Assembly (NCBI GenBank): GCA_024281055.1
Contig: JAMXLF010000033.1
Coordinates: forward strand, 1-64,000
DNA: 64,000 bases
Reading direction: 5' to 3'
Source: Geobacteraceae bacterium
GTDB lineage: Bacteria > Desulfobacterota > Desulfuromonadia > Geobacterales > Geobacteraceae
Shown here: piece by piece, positions 1 through 7,478 of the stretch
Layout of the letters: each line of letters opens with the position of its first letter
How positions within the stretch are numbered: the first letter of the stretch is position 1
Made by a program: the position numbers and the translations under genes
The notes under the pieces: model-generated
The model's input: only the letters and a program-made list of their open reading frames with translations
What the model was told of the DNA's origin: nothing
The model's database searches: none

Positions 1-146
1 ATGCTGCCATTGATCATGTTGCGCATCTTGGTCCGATAAAGTGCCTGTCCCTTCCCCGGCTTGGCGAAGTCGAAGGCGATGACGACGTAGGGATCGCCGT
101 CGAGGGTGATTTTCAACCCTTTTTTCAAGTCTGCAGAGGTGTACAT
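1..146 (-). CDS. efp: Elongation factor P, N-terminal part (runs off the window)
   Basis: The reverse strand from 146 to 1 encodes 48 residues beginning MYTSADLKKGLKITLDGDPY and continuing to a KPGKGQA segment, the loop that carries the functional lysine (K32 here) of elongation factor P. EF-P binds ribosomes stalled at polyproline stretches and promotes peptide bond formation. The start at 146 follows an AAAGGA-type ribosome site. The gene is complete at its 5' end and continues beyond base 1. No modification gene is visible here, so the modification state of K32 cannot be judged. Confidence 0.93.
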   Translation of the reverse strand, partial: MYTSADLKKGLKITLDGDPYVVIAFDFAKPGKGQALYRTKMRNMINGS

Positions 147-313
147 AAGTCTTTTCCTTTTGCAAATGAATTTTGGCAGTCTAAAAATGTAACCCAATTG
201 TCTCGTTTTGTTAAGTAAAAAATGAATAGCCGCTTCAAATCGCGGGGAGACTCTTCGAGAGCCGGCTTCTCTGAAGGGTGTATTCGTAGATTATGTTATG
301 ATAATAAAATATA

Positions 314-341
314 TTGACAAGGGGAAATGAAGAAATATAGG
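314..341 (+). promoter_or_regulatory. Candidate sigma-70-type promoter
   Basis: TTGACA (314-319) and TATAGG (336-341) are separated by 16 bases, about 40 bases upstream of the receiver gene at 380. The -35 element is perfect and the -10 matches 4 of 6. It lies in the AT-rich divergent gap between efp and the receiver gene. No operator is obvious. Confidence 0.45.
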
Positions 342-379
342 ATTGGGGCAATTTTAAAACGATGTTACGGAGTGTAGCG

Positions 380-1030
380 ATGGAAAAGATTTTAGTCATC
401 GATGACAGCAAGATTACCCAGATGCTAGTGGCTGAGATTCTTGCCGGTAACTATGAACTTGATTTCCGGGCTGATGGGAAATCGGGTATTAGCGCAGCTC
501 AAAGCAACACTCCCGACCTTATCCTTTTGGATATCGCCTTGCCCGACATGGTTGGATATGAAGTATGCAGGATGCTCAAGAGAGAGGAAAGTACCAGAGA
601 GATACCGATAATTTTCATAACCTCAAAGGACTCCGAACTGGAGCGGGTGAAGGGATTCGAGGCGGGCGCCGAGGATTATGTAGTAAAGCCATTTTATCTG
701 GAGGAACTCCTTGCACGGGTCAAAGTACACCTGGCATTCCGCAGGGCAAAAATTCAAGCCGTTGAACTTGAACGACTTACACTGTTCAAGGAAATGGCAG
801 TTGCGCTCAGCCACGAGATAAATAATCCGCTCACTACAATCTATGCTTACCTCCATGTCCTTCAGCGGGAGATGTCGAATGCGGAAGGGTGCGTCAAGGA
901 CAGTCTGCACGGAATTCAGGAAGAGCTCGGTAAAATTCGTGAAATTACCGCTAAACTGGCCCAGGCGTCAAAAGTATCAAAAACTTGCTACAGCAAGGAT
1001 GTTACGATGATCGACCTCCACAATCTTTGA
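380..1030 (+). CDS. Response regulator receiver with a C-terminal histidine-kinase dimerisation domain, no ATPase domain
   Basis: This 216-residue protein has a CheY-like receiver (about residues 1-120; acidic pair D8/D9, phospho-acceptor D51, lysine in the VVKPF motif). A HisKA-like helical hairpin follows, with an intact H-box ALSHEINNPL (His145). It ends where an HATPase domain would normally begin. The start at 380 is preferred over the ATG at 362 because GGAG (369-372) lies 7 bases upstream of it. A receiver plus phosphorylatable DHp without a catalytic domain could act as a phosphotransfer intermediate or be phosphorylated in trans by the kinases that follow. That role is inference. It could also be a truncated hybrid kinase, although no HATPase remnant is visible downstream. 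Confidence 0.85.
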   Translation: MEKILVIDDSKITQMLVAEILAGNYELDFRADGKSGISAAQSNTPDLILLDIALPDMVGYEVCRMLKREESTREIPIIFITSKDSELERVKGFEAGAEDYVVKPFYLEELLARVKVHLAFRRAKIQAVELERLTLFKEMAVALSHEINNPLTTIYAYLHVLQREMSNAEGCVKDSLHGIQEELGKIREITAKLAQASKVSKTCYSKDVTMIDLHNL

Positions 1031-1475
1031 GTCCTTTCCCCCGTCCGTTCGCGGACGTTATGCTGTCTCATGTCTCGGAATTCACGTACCACATCCGATA
1101 TTTTACGGCATAATAGTTCACAGTTCTGTTTTTAAGAACATCCTATTTCTATTTCTACTATGTGAAATAATTGTTCATCTTCATATGATAGAGCATATGT
1201 GACAAAATTAATTACAATATATAATAATAAATTTCTAAAAAACGTTGATGATTGAAGCGCTAATGCGTATATTATATGTAATTCTTTAGCAGTTTTGTAA
1301 CCGAAACTATACACATTTTACTACAGAATATACGTAATTAGTTGTTTTTCGATAAACTACCCGCCGCAAACCGCGGGAAAACAACTCTGAGATTCAAAAT
1401 TTTATCATCATTACTGGAATGTTATGCAATTGTTTTTGCTGACAAATTACCCTGTTCCTTGCTGGAGTTTTTAAA
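1031..1475. other. 445-bp AT-rich intergenic region
   Basis: No convincing gene. Just after the stop at 1030 there is a perfect 6-bp hairpin, CGTCCG (1042-1047) / CGGACG (1052-1057) with a TTCG loop. No T-run follows, so it is a weak terminator candidate. The right part contains the larger inverted repeat described at 1340-1386 and the ribosome site GGAG (1464-1467) for the gene at 1476. Confidence 0.6.
1340..1386 (+). promoter_or_regulatory. Structured leader element upstream of the PAS kinase gene
   Basis: AGTTGTTTT (1340-1348) pairs perfectly with AAAACAACT (1378-1386). Nested inside, CCCGC (1360-1364) pairs with GCGGG (1373-1377) around the loop CGCAAACC, leaving an 11-base bulge on the left arm. 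This could form a two-part stem in the 5' leader about 90 bases before the start at 1476. It matches no riboswitch core that I recognise. It may be a leader structure or a chance inverted repeat. Confidence 0.3.
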
Positions 1476-2555
1476 ATGCCAGGCAGGGTTTCCAAGGATA
1501 TCACATCAAAGTCTTCGGCACACGAAATCTCGCCGGTTAAGTATTTCATCAGTGTTATCGCTGCCCTTCTGATTATTGAAACCCTTGTAATGGTTGTGAT
1601 TCATCGGTTCCTGCCTCCGCAACCACTGATGGTCGAAGCATTCATAGACAGCTTCCTGCTGGCATTCGTGCTTTTCCCTTTTCTGTACGTTTTTGTCTTT
1701 AGTCCTCTCCTCCATATAATTACAGAGCAGAAACTGACCGAAGCAAGATTGCGCGCATCAGAGTTGGAGCTTTGCGAATCGAGTCAGAAACTCAGAATAC
1801 TTTTTCAGGCGGCACCGGTTGCCATTTTTGTCCTCGATAGAGCGGCACATGTGACGATGTGGAATGGAGCCGCAGAGCGAATATTCGGCTGGACGGCAGA
1901 GGAGATTATTGGTAAACACTATCCCTTGATGCCACCCCATGCTGGAGAAGAATTTGCGGCCAGTTTCCAGAAATTATTGGCAGGCGAAACTCTTCCTTGC
2001 CAAGAAGTGCAACGACTCAGAAAAGACGGCTCTATGGTTGACGTTAGCCTCTACTTGTCACCGCTATTCAACGCTCAAGATAAAGTATACGCCACGTTGG
2101 GCATCGCGATGGATATCAGTTCCCGCAAGGAAGCGGAGGTTGCTCTTGTCGAAACTAAGGAGAAATACCGTCGTCTCGTTGACTTCTCTCCCTATGGCAT
2201 AGCCATTCATGACGGCGAACGCTTTTTGTTCTCGAATGATGCTTGCGCTGCTATGCTGGGGGGCGAGACTCCGGATGATATTGTCGGTAGACCAGTTATG
2301 GATTTTGTGTATCCGGATGCACGGGAGGAAGGGGAAAAATATATTGAAGAGATTATCTCTCAAGGAAAGATATTTCCGAGACTCGAAACGAAATTTATTC
2401 GCATGGATGGGAAGGTCGTGGATGTTGAGATTGCGGCGATCCCGTTTACTCTCAAAAATAAGAGAGTCGTGCATCTGATTGCAACCGATATCAGTGACCG
2501 AAAACTGGCGGAGCAGCAACACAGGGTGTCCTGCTGGAAAAGGATGTTCTGGTAA
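1476..2555 (+). CDS. Membrane PAS-PAS sensor histidine kinase, N-terminal part (gene interrupted by a frameshift)
   Basis: This reading frame (359 residues) has two membrane segments near residues 20-45 and 55-80, then two PAS domains (about 100-220 and 230-345), each ending in a typical ISxRK / ISDRK linker. The last residues, after the QQHRV segment, are out of frame. The sequence continues in the -1 frame as LLEKDVLVKELHHRVKNN, a HisKA_2 phosphorylation box. Adding one C to the CC at 2530-2531 restores a continuous 560-residue kinase. GGAG at 1464-1467 supports the start. As written, this product senses but cannot autophosphorylate. A true mutation, a sequencing error or an assembly error are all possible. 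Confidence 0.8.
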   Translation: MPGRVSKDITSKSSAHEISPVKYFISVIAALLIIETLVMVVIHRFLPPQPLMVEAFIDSFLLAFVLFPFLYVFVFSPLLHIITEQKLTEARLRASELELCESSQKLRILFQAAPVAIFVLDRAAHVTMWNGAAERIFGWTAEEIIGKHYPLMPPHAGEEFAASFQKLLAGETLPCQEVQRLRKDGSMVDVSLYLSPLFNAQDKVYATLGIAMDISSRKEAEVALVETKEKYRRLVDFSPYGIAIHDGERFLFSNDACAAMLGGETPDDIVGRPVMDFVYPDAREEGEKYIEEIISQGKIFPRLETKFIRMDGKVVDVEIAAIPFTLKNKRVVHLIATDISDRKLAEQQHRVSCWKRMFW

Positions 2556-3157
2556 AGGAACTCCATCACCGAGTCAAGAACAATCTGCAGGTTGTATATT
2601 CGCTGCTTGCTCTTCAGTCCCGCTACCTGCGGGACGAGCGGGACGTCGAGATATTTATCGAGAGCCAGAACCGGATACGGACTATGGCAATGATTCATGA
2701 GGAGCTGTGTCGCTCGGAAAACCTTGCACAGATTGACTTTGCTGTGTATATAAAAAGGCTTTCTGCCTTTTTGTTCGAATTTTATGGTGCAAACATGCAT
2801 TCCATTGTGCTTCAGATCACAGCTAGCAATGTCATGCTCGACATCGACACGGCGGTTCCCTGTGGTTTGATTATCAATGAGTTAGTGTGCAATTCTCTCA
2901 AGCACGCCTTCTCGGATGGCAAGTCTGATAGCGGGAAAGTGAGTATCGAGTTGTCCAAGGAATTTGATAGGTTGGTTTTGCGCCTGAGCGATAATGGCAT
3001 AGGATTGCCTGAGGAACTTGATGTTTCGAACGCCACTACTCTCGGGCTCAGGTTGGTGAAAATTCTGGCAAACCAAATGGGTGCTTCTATCGACATTCGC
3101 AGGGAAATGGGGACTCAGTTTGTCTTTTTATTCAATCCAGTAACTGACGGGAAATAG
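2531..3157 (+). pseudogene. C-terminal HisKA_2/HATPase half of the frameshifted PAS kinase
   Basis: The -1 frame relative to the upstream part is open from about 2498 and encodes the catalytic half of the kinase. It has a HisKA_2 box (LHHRVKNNLQVV) followed by an HWE/HisKA_2-type ATPase domain with N-box-like NELVCNSLKHAF and a G-box DNGIGLPE. There is no ribosome site at the homologous junction. The first internal ATG in this frame (2684) lies after the phosphorylatable histidine, so it would yield only the ATPase domain. The next gene starts 8 bases after the stop, which keeps the operon layout intact. This is the second half of one gene, not an independent one. Confidence 0.75.
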
Positions 3158-3165
3158 GCCGGAAA

Positions 3166-4989
3166 ATGATCAAAGAACGTATCCTGGTAGTTGAAGACGA
3201 AAGCATCGTGACGGAACTTTTGCAAGAGTTCCTGAAGAATCTCGGCTACGAAATTGCCGGAGTGACCGGCTACGGCGAAGATGCGGTTGTGCTCGCCGCA
3301 GAAAAAAGTCCGGATTTGGTCCTGATGGACATCAAATTGCGGGGTGAGATGAGTGGGGTTGAAGCTGCCAAACTTATCCGAGACAGGCTTGACATTCCTA
3401 TTATTTACCTTACCGCATATGCTGATGACGATACGGTTCAGCGTGCTAAGCTCACCGCTCCTTTTGGGTATATTCAGAAGCCATTCAAGGGGGGGGAGGT
3501 CCGCTCAGCGATTGAAATCGCCCTTTACCGTTCCCGGATGGAAAGGACATTGAAGGAGAGAGAACGTTCATACAGGGTTCTGGCTGAAAATCTCCCTGGC
3601 ATTGTCTATCGGTTATATCTGCAGGGGAATAGGCAGATTCAGTTCTTTAACAATATGGTTGCACAAATGACTGGCTACGAGACTGAAGATGTATCTTCAG
3701 GGGAACTCTGTTCACTTGAACCTCTGATTCTTCCGGAGGATAGAACGACTACGTGTGCTTTGATACGGACGGCTGTTGCGGCAGACACTCCCTTCGAGGT
3801 TGAGTACCGTATCCGGCACAGAGATGGTGGCATCAGGTATTTTCTCGAACGCAGCAAGCCCATTCGCGGTGAAAACAACCTGCCTTCTCAAATAGAAGGT
3901 GTTATTCTTGATATATCAGAGCGTAAACGTGTGGAAGAAGAGCTGAAACAAGCATGTGAAAAGCTCGGTGAGCGGAAGTCCTTTATCGAATCCATCGTAA
4001 CCAGCATCCAGAGCGGTATTATCGTAGCTGATCTCAATCTGAATATATCTCTGACAAATCCCTATGTGGCAAATCTGTGCAACAAGTCTCCCGATGAGCT
4101 TGTCGGCCTCAACCTGAGGGATATCTGTCCGGAGATGAGTGAAAGATTGAACGCTGGTTTTGACTCAAAGGAATTGCAGGTTCATTTCTTCACCAATGCA
4201 CTGACTGTTGGATACACACGGTTTGACTTGCAGGGACCGGATGGCACTGCCGCTGGTCACATCATAGCACTGAAAGACTTGACCGAAATTGTTGAAATAC
4301 GCAGGGAAATGCGCACAAAAGAGCGGCTGGCAACGATGGGCGAAGTTGTAGCCCGGGTGGCCCATGAGATGCGCAACCCGCTTTTCGCCATCACCGCAGT
4401 TGCTCAGATACTGGGAATGGAGCTTGAGTTGACCCCACAGCAGAAGGAGCTCATGAACTCTTTGCTGGCTGAAGGACGGCGTCTGAATCACCTCGTTGAA
4501 GAGTTGCTTGATTGCTCCAAGGAATTGAGGCTAAAGAAAAAGGCGTTCGATCTTGTCAAAATTATCAGCGAATCAATCCGGGTTAACGATTCCCACATTG
4601 CCAGCAAGGAAATCTTGATCAATAAAACCCTTCCGGATATGGAAAACCTGATCGAGGCTGATCCAGAGCGAATCGAACAAGTTCTTATTAATCTATTGCA
4701 GAATGCCATCGATGCCTCCCCATCAGGTGGGATAATCGACTTGATAGTTAAGGAAGGAAACGGTGAGATTACGATAGAGATAGCTGATAACGGCCCGGGT
4801 ATCCCTGAAGAATTGCTAGAGAAGATCTTTGAGGTCTTTTATACAACCAAGAAGCGTGGTACGGGCCTTGGGCTCCCCATTAGCAAGAAAATAATCGAAG
4901 CCCATGGCGGCTCTCTTATCATGAAGAACAATCAGGCTGGAGGTGCAACTTCTCTTGTCGTGCTTCCCGTCAACACCGGTGATAAATGA
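3166..4989 (+). CDS. Hybrid sensor histidine kinase: receiver-PAS-PAS-HisKA-HATPase
   Basis: This 607-residue cytoplasmic protein starts with a receiver (phospho-acceptor D55 in LVLMDIKL). A PAS/PAC unit follows (about 135-255, FxYRIRHRDG-like segment), then a second PAS-like domain (about 270-375), a HisKA domain with H-box VAHEMRNPL (His400) and an HATPase domain with NAIDASPSGG, DNGPGIPEE and TGLGLPI boxes. No membrane segment is present. The stop overlaps the start of the NtrC-type regulator by 4 bases (ATGA), so the two are translationally coupled and almost certainly form a kinase/regulator pair. The N-terminal receiver suggests it takes input from another kinase, possibly the split one upstream. 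Confidence 0.9.
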   Translation: MIKERILVVEDESIVTELLQEFLKNLGYEIAGVTGYGEDAVVLAAEKSPDLVLMDIKLRGEMSGVEAAKLIRDRLDIPIIYLTAYADDDTVQRAKLTAPFGYIQKPFKGGEVRSAIEIALYRSRMERTLKERERSYRVLAENLPGIVYRLYLQGNRQIQFFNNMVAQMTGYETEDVSSGELCSLEPLILPEDRTTTCALIRTAVAADTPFEVEYRIRHRDGGIRYFLERSKPIRGENNLPSQIEGVILDISERKRVEEELKQACEKLGERKSFIESIVTSIQSGIIVADLNLNISLTNPYVANLCNKSPDELVGLNLRDICPEMSERLNAGFDSKELQVHFFTNALTVGYTRFDLQGPDGTAAGHIIALKDLTEIVEIRREMRTKERLATMGEVVARVAHEMRNPLFAITAVAQILGMELELTPQQKELMNSLLAEGRRLNHLVEELLDCSKELRLKKKAFDLVKIISESIRVNDSHIASKEILINKTLPDMENLIEADPERIEQVLINLLQNAIDASPSGGIIDLIVKEGNGEITIEIADNGPGIPEELLEKIFEVFYTTKKRGTGLGLPISKKIIEAHGGSLIMKNNQAGGATSLVVLPVNTGDK

Positions 4990-6347
4990 AAGCGCTCATC
5001 ATAGACGATGAACCCGGCATTAGGCTTGCTCTCGGACATTTCATGCTCGGAAGGGGGTATGAAATTCTTGAAGCGTCGAGTGGCTCTGCAGGGCTCGCTC
5101 TGGCACGAACCGAGTTGCCCGATATTGTGTTTCTCGACAGGAAACTTCCCGACATGGATGGCGAAGCCCTGCTGCATCCCCTCACGTCGCCGGAGATCGG
5201 AGCGAGTGTTGTAATCATGACCGCTTATGTAGAGCTTGACGAGGCTGTCCAGGCAATGAAAAACGGCGCGGAATATTATTTCCCGAAACCGCTTGATCTG
5301 GAGCATATTTCGGTCATTCTGGAACGGCTTGAAGAAAAACTGAAACTGAAAAATGAGATCGGCCACTTCAGAAGACTAAGTGAATTGGACGGAGAAGATG
5401 TCATTGTAGGAGATTCACCACACATCATAAGAATTCAGAGGTTAGTTTCTCTTCTGGCAAAAAATATCACTACGCCGGTATTGATTCTTGGGGAATCCGG
5501 CTGTGGCAAGGAAATGGTGGCTAAGTCAATTCACAAACAGAGTGATTGCAAAGGCCCTATGGTGGAAATCAATTGTGCGTCCCTTTCCGAGAGCCTTCTC
5601 GAGTCGGAGCTTTTTGGCCATGAGAAAGGCGCTTTTACTGACGCTAAAAAGACCAAGACAGGTCTGTTCGAAGTTGCACAAAACGGCACTGTTTTCCTTG
5701 ACGAAATCGCGGAAATGCCCTTACCCATTCAGGCGAAGCTATTGAAAGTGCTCGACTCCCGTACGTTCAGACGAGTGGGCGGCATAGCCGATCTCAAGAC
5801 CAACGCCCGTTTCATGGCCGCAACCAACAAAGATATTGCTGCTCTGGTTAGAAACGGTCTTTTCCGTGAAGACCTCTTTTACCGATTGAATGTGTTGCCT
5901 ATAACAGTCCCTCCCCTACGGGAAAGGGGGAGGGATGTCATCATGCTGGCCGAATTTTTTGTTAAGCGTCTTGGCGAGAGTATGGGTAAGGTGGGAATGA
6001 AGATTTCTTCGGAAGTGTTGGAGCAACTCCAACACTTCCGCTGGCCGGGAAATGTGCGAGAATTGAAAAATATAATAGAACGGATGCTTATCCTGGCGCC
6101 AGCAGGAGAGATACTCCGCGAACATCTGCCGTCAGAAATCAGGCGTGGTGCGTCATCTGTCAAGGACTGGCCTGATCCGGCGGACCTCCGATCCTTAAGG
6201 CAGGTTGAAGAAGAGTATATCGTTCATGTCCTGAAAATGACAGGTAATAACCATTCCCACGCTGCCGTGCGGTTGGGGATTAGCCGTTCGACCCTCCTCG
6301 CTCGATTGAAAATAATGAAATCAGGTGGATCAAATTCGGACATGTAG
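4986..6347 (+). CDS. NtrC-family sigma-54-dependent response regulator
   Basis: The 453-residue protein has a receiver (D51), an AAA+ sigma-54 activation domain with Walker A GESGCGKE (169-176), a Walker B region ending in FLDEIAEMP, the RWPGNVRELKN segment, and a C-terminal Fis-type helix-turn-helix (HAAVRLGISRSTLLARLK). The sigma-54 contact loop reads GAFTDA (215-220) rather than the usual GAFTGA, a variant carried by a subset of the family. It is coupled by an ATGA overlap to the hybrid kinase. A -24/-12 promoter lies about 235 bases after its stop and is a plausible target. The signal is unknown. Confidence 0.93.
   Translation: MKALIIDDEPGIRLALGHFMLGRGYEILEASSGSAGLALARTELPDIVFLDRKLPDMDGEALLHPLTSPEIGASVVIMTAYVELDEAVQAMKNGAEYYFPKPLDLEHISVILERLEEKLKLKNEIGHFRRLSELDGEDVIVGDSPHIIRIQRLVSLLAKNITTPVLILGESGCGKEMVAKSIHKQSDCKGPMVEINCASLSESLLESELFGHEKGAFTDAKKTKTGLFEVAQNGTVFLDEIAEMPLPIQAKLLKVLDSRTFRRVGGIADLKTNARFMAATNKDIAALVRNGLFREDLFYRLNVLPITVPPLRERGRDVIMLAEFFVKRLGESMGKVGMKISSEVLEQLQHFRWPGNVRELKNIIERMLILAPAGEILREHLPSEIRRGASSVKDWPDPADLRSLRQVEEEYIVHVLKMTGNNHSHAAVRLGISRSTLLARLKIMKSGGSNSDM
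6010..6040 (+). repeat. Perfect 14-bp inverted repeat inside the NtrC-type gene
   Basis: Bases 6010-6023 (CGGAAGTGTTGGAG) and 6027-6040 (CTCCAACACTTCCG) are exact reverse complements around a CAA loop. In RNA this would form a very stable hairpin. It sits in frame, encoding the SEVLEQLQHFRW segment next to the conserved PGNVREL motif. There is no T-run after it, so an intrinsic terminator is unlikely. Confidence 0.8.
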
Positions 6348-6639
6348 TGTTTTCGTACATTATTTTTAATACGACTCTTTCTTAAACGATTTTTCCTTTA
6401 TTGATGCCCGCCTGCATCTGGTCGAGTGAATTCGATCAGTTCCCCGCAATCCAAATCCCTGTTGTCCGCAATTGAAAACAGTGTCCTGATTCCGTACACC
6501 GATATATGCTCCGGCAAACGTGTATCTATCTAACATGCTGTAAAACAAACATAAATGCTTGCTGTCACCGTTATGGGTCAATGGCACATTGTGTGCTATA
6601 TGATTAAAGGTTGTAAAGAATATGTTTTCTGGAGGAACA
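6348..6639. other. Intergenic gap with a sigma-54 promoter at its right end
   Basis: Between the NtrC-type regulator and the small receiver gene there are 292 bases without a credible gene. The only clear signals are the -24/-12 element at 6582-6597 and the GGAGG ribosome site at 6631-6635. Confidence 0.6.
6582..6597 (+). promoter_or_regulatory. Sigma-54 (-24/-12) promoter
   Basis: TGGCACATTGTGTGCT has the GG and GC dinucleotides exactly 12 bases apart, as in the TGGCAC-N5-TTGC consensus; the -12 box is GTGC instead of TTGC. It lies 42 bases before the start at 6640, giving a short leader with a strong GGAGG site. The neighbouring NtrC-type activator makes it a likely target, perhaps also driving the chemotaxis operon by read-through. 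Confidence 0.7.
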
Positions 6640-7044
6640 ATGAATACCAAGCCTATGAAAAAAATTATGATTGTGGATGATGAACCCTCAATACTATTGG
6701 GTCTATCCTACGCGCTCAAGACTGAGGGAGTAGAGGTTATCACCTGTAATGAGATCGAACAGGCTGAAGAGGCTTTGGAGAATACACGCTTCGATCTGGT
6801 GATAGCCGACATCAGGATGTCAGGCATCAGTGGTATCGAAGGGCTGGAACTCTTGAGCTACATCAAGAAACGCTATTCGACTGAAGTGATAATCATGACG
6901 GGTTACGGTTCCGATGAAATAGAGGCTGAGGCCTACCGACGCGGAGCGCTCTGTTACTTCAACAAGCCGGTCGATATCGAGGAGCTCATGAATCATGTGG
7001 CGGCAATTGGTATTCCGGTAAAAGAGCGTGCTTCTTCCAAATGA
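6640..7044 (+). CDS. Single-domain response regulator
   Basis: This 134-residue protein is a stand-alone receiver: acidic residues D13/D14, phospho-acceptor D57 (DLVIADIRM), threonine in the IIMTGYG segment and lysine in the CYFNKPVD motif. There is no output domain. The ATG at 6640 is chosen over 6622 because GGAGG (6631-6635) is ideally placed for it. It follows a sigma-54 promoter and precedes cheY by 29 bases. The MTGYG pattern resembles the receivers of NtrC-type regulators more than CheY, so it may be a phosphate sink or relay for the kinases upstream rather than a motor-binding protein. Confidence 0.9.
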   Translation: MNTKPMKKIMIVDDEPSILLGLSYALKTEGVEVITCNEIEQAEEALENTRFDLVIADIRMSGISGIEGLELLSYIKKRYSTEVIIMTGYGSDEIEAEAYRRGALCYFNKPVDIEELMNHVAAIGIPVKERASSK

Positions 7045-7073
7045 GTTGACAATAACCATCATGTGAGGTCGAT

Positions 7074-7457
7074 ATGCTGAGAAAAATTCTTGTGGTAGAC
7101 GATTCCGCCCTGATTCACCAAATGTACCGTCTGGTCATGAGCCGTTACAAATGCGAGATAGTTGATGCAATGAACGGCCAAGAGGCACTCGACCTGTTGG
7201 CATTGCAGAATGACGTGCAACTCATCCTCCTCGACATCAATATGCCGGTAATGAACGGTGTGCAGTTTCTGGAAAAGGCCTCGGCTCTCGGAATCACCAG
7301 AAGCATTCCGGTTGTCATTATCAGTACCGAGGGGAAAGAAGAAGACACCATCAGAGGGTTGAAGCTGGGAGCGAAAGGTTATCTCAAAAAGCCGTTCAAT
7401 CCTTCTGATCTTCACGACCTTATTGACAAGATTATTCCGGCCGCATGCGCTGCATGA
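7074..7457 (+). CDS. cheY: CheY-like chemotaxis response regulator
   Basis: This 127-residue receiver has D9/D10, phospho-acceptor D54, the ST switch pair in VIISTEG (S84/T85) and K106 in YLKKPF. The pattern LLDINMPVMNG is typical of CheY proteins encoded beside CheA. The GTGAGG stretch just upstream of the start serves as ribosome site. It is first in a long operon with cheA 21 bases downstream and is the likely phosphate acceptor of that kinase. Whether it controls flagella, pili or another output cannot be told from the sequence. Confidence 0.92.
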   Translation: MLRKILVVDDSALIHQMYRLVMSRYKCEIVDAMNGQEALDLLALQNDVQLILLDINMPVMNGVQFLEKASALGITRSIPVVIISTEGKEEDTIRGLKLGAKGYLKKPFNPSDLHDLIDKIIPAACAA

Positions 7458-7478
7458 TGTGCGACAACGAGGTATCAA

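Noticed and set aside
1340-1390. Possible cyclic-dinucleotide (GEMM) riboswitch
   Set aside because: Only a GCAAACC fragment recalls the motif; the receptor stems and second conserved block are missing.
2498-2560. Programmed -1 frameshift in the PAS kinase
   Set aside because: No X XXY YYZ slippery heptamer and no downstream pseudoknot is evident; a one-base deletion explains the break better.
5908-5935. GC-rich inverted repeat (TCCCTCCCCT with AGGGGGAGGGA) in the NtrC-type gene
   Set aside because: It encodes the conserved PPLRERGRD segment and contains a bulge; coding constraint explains it.
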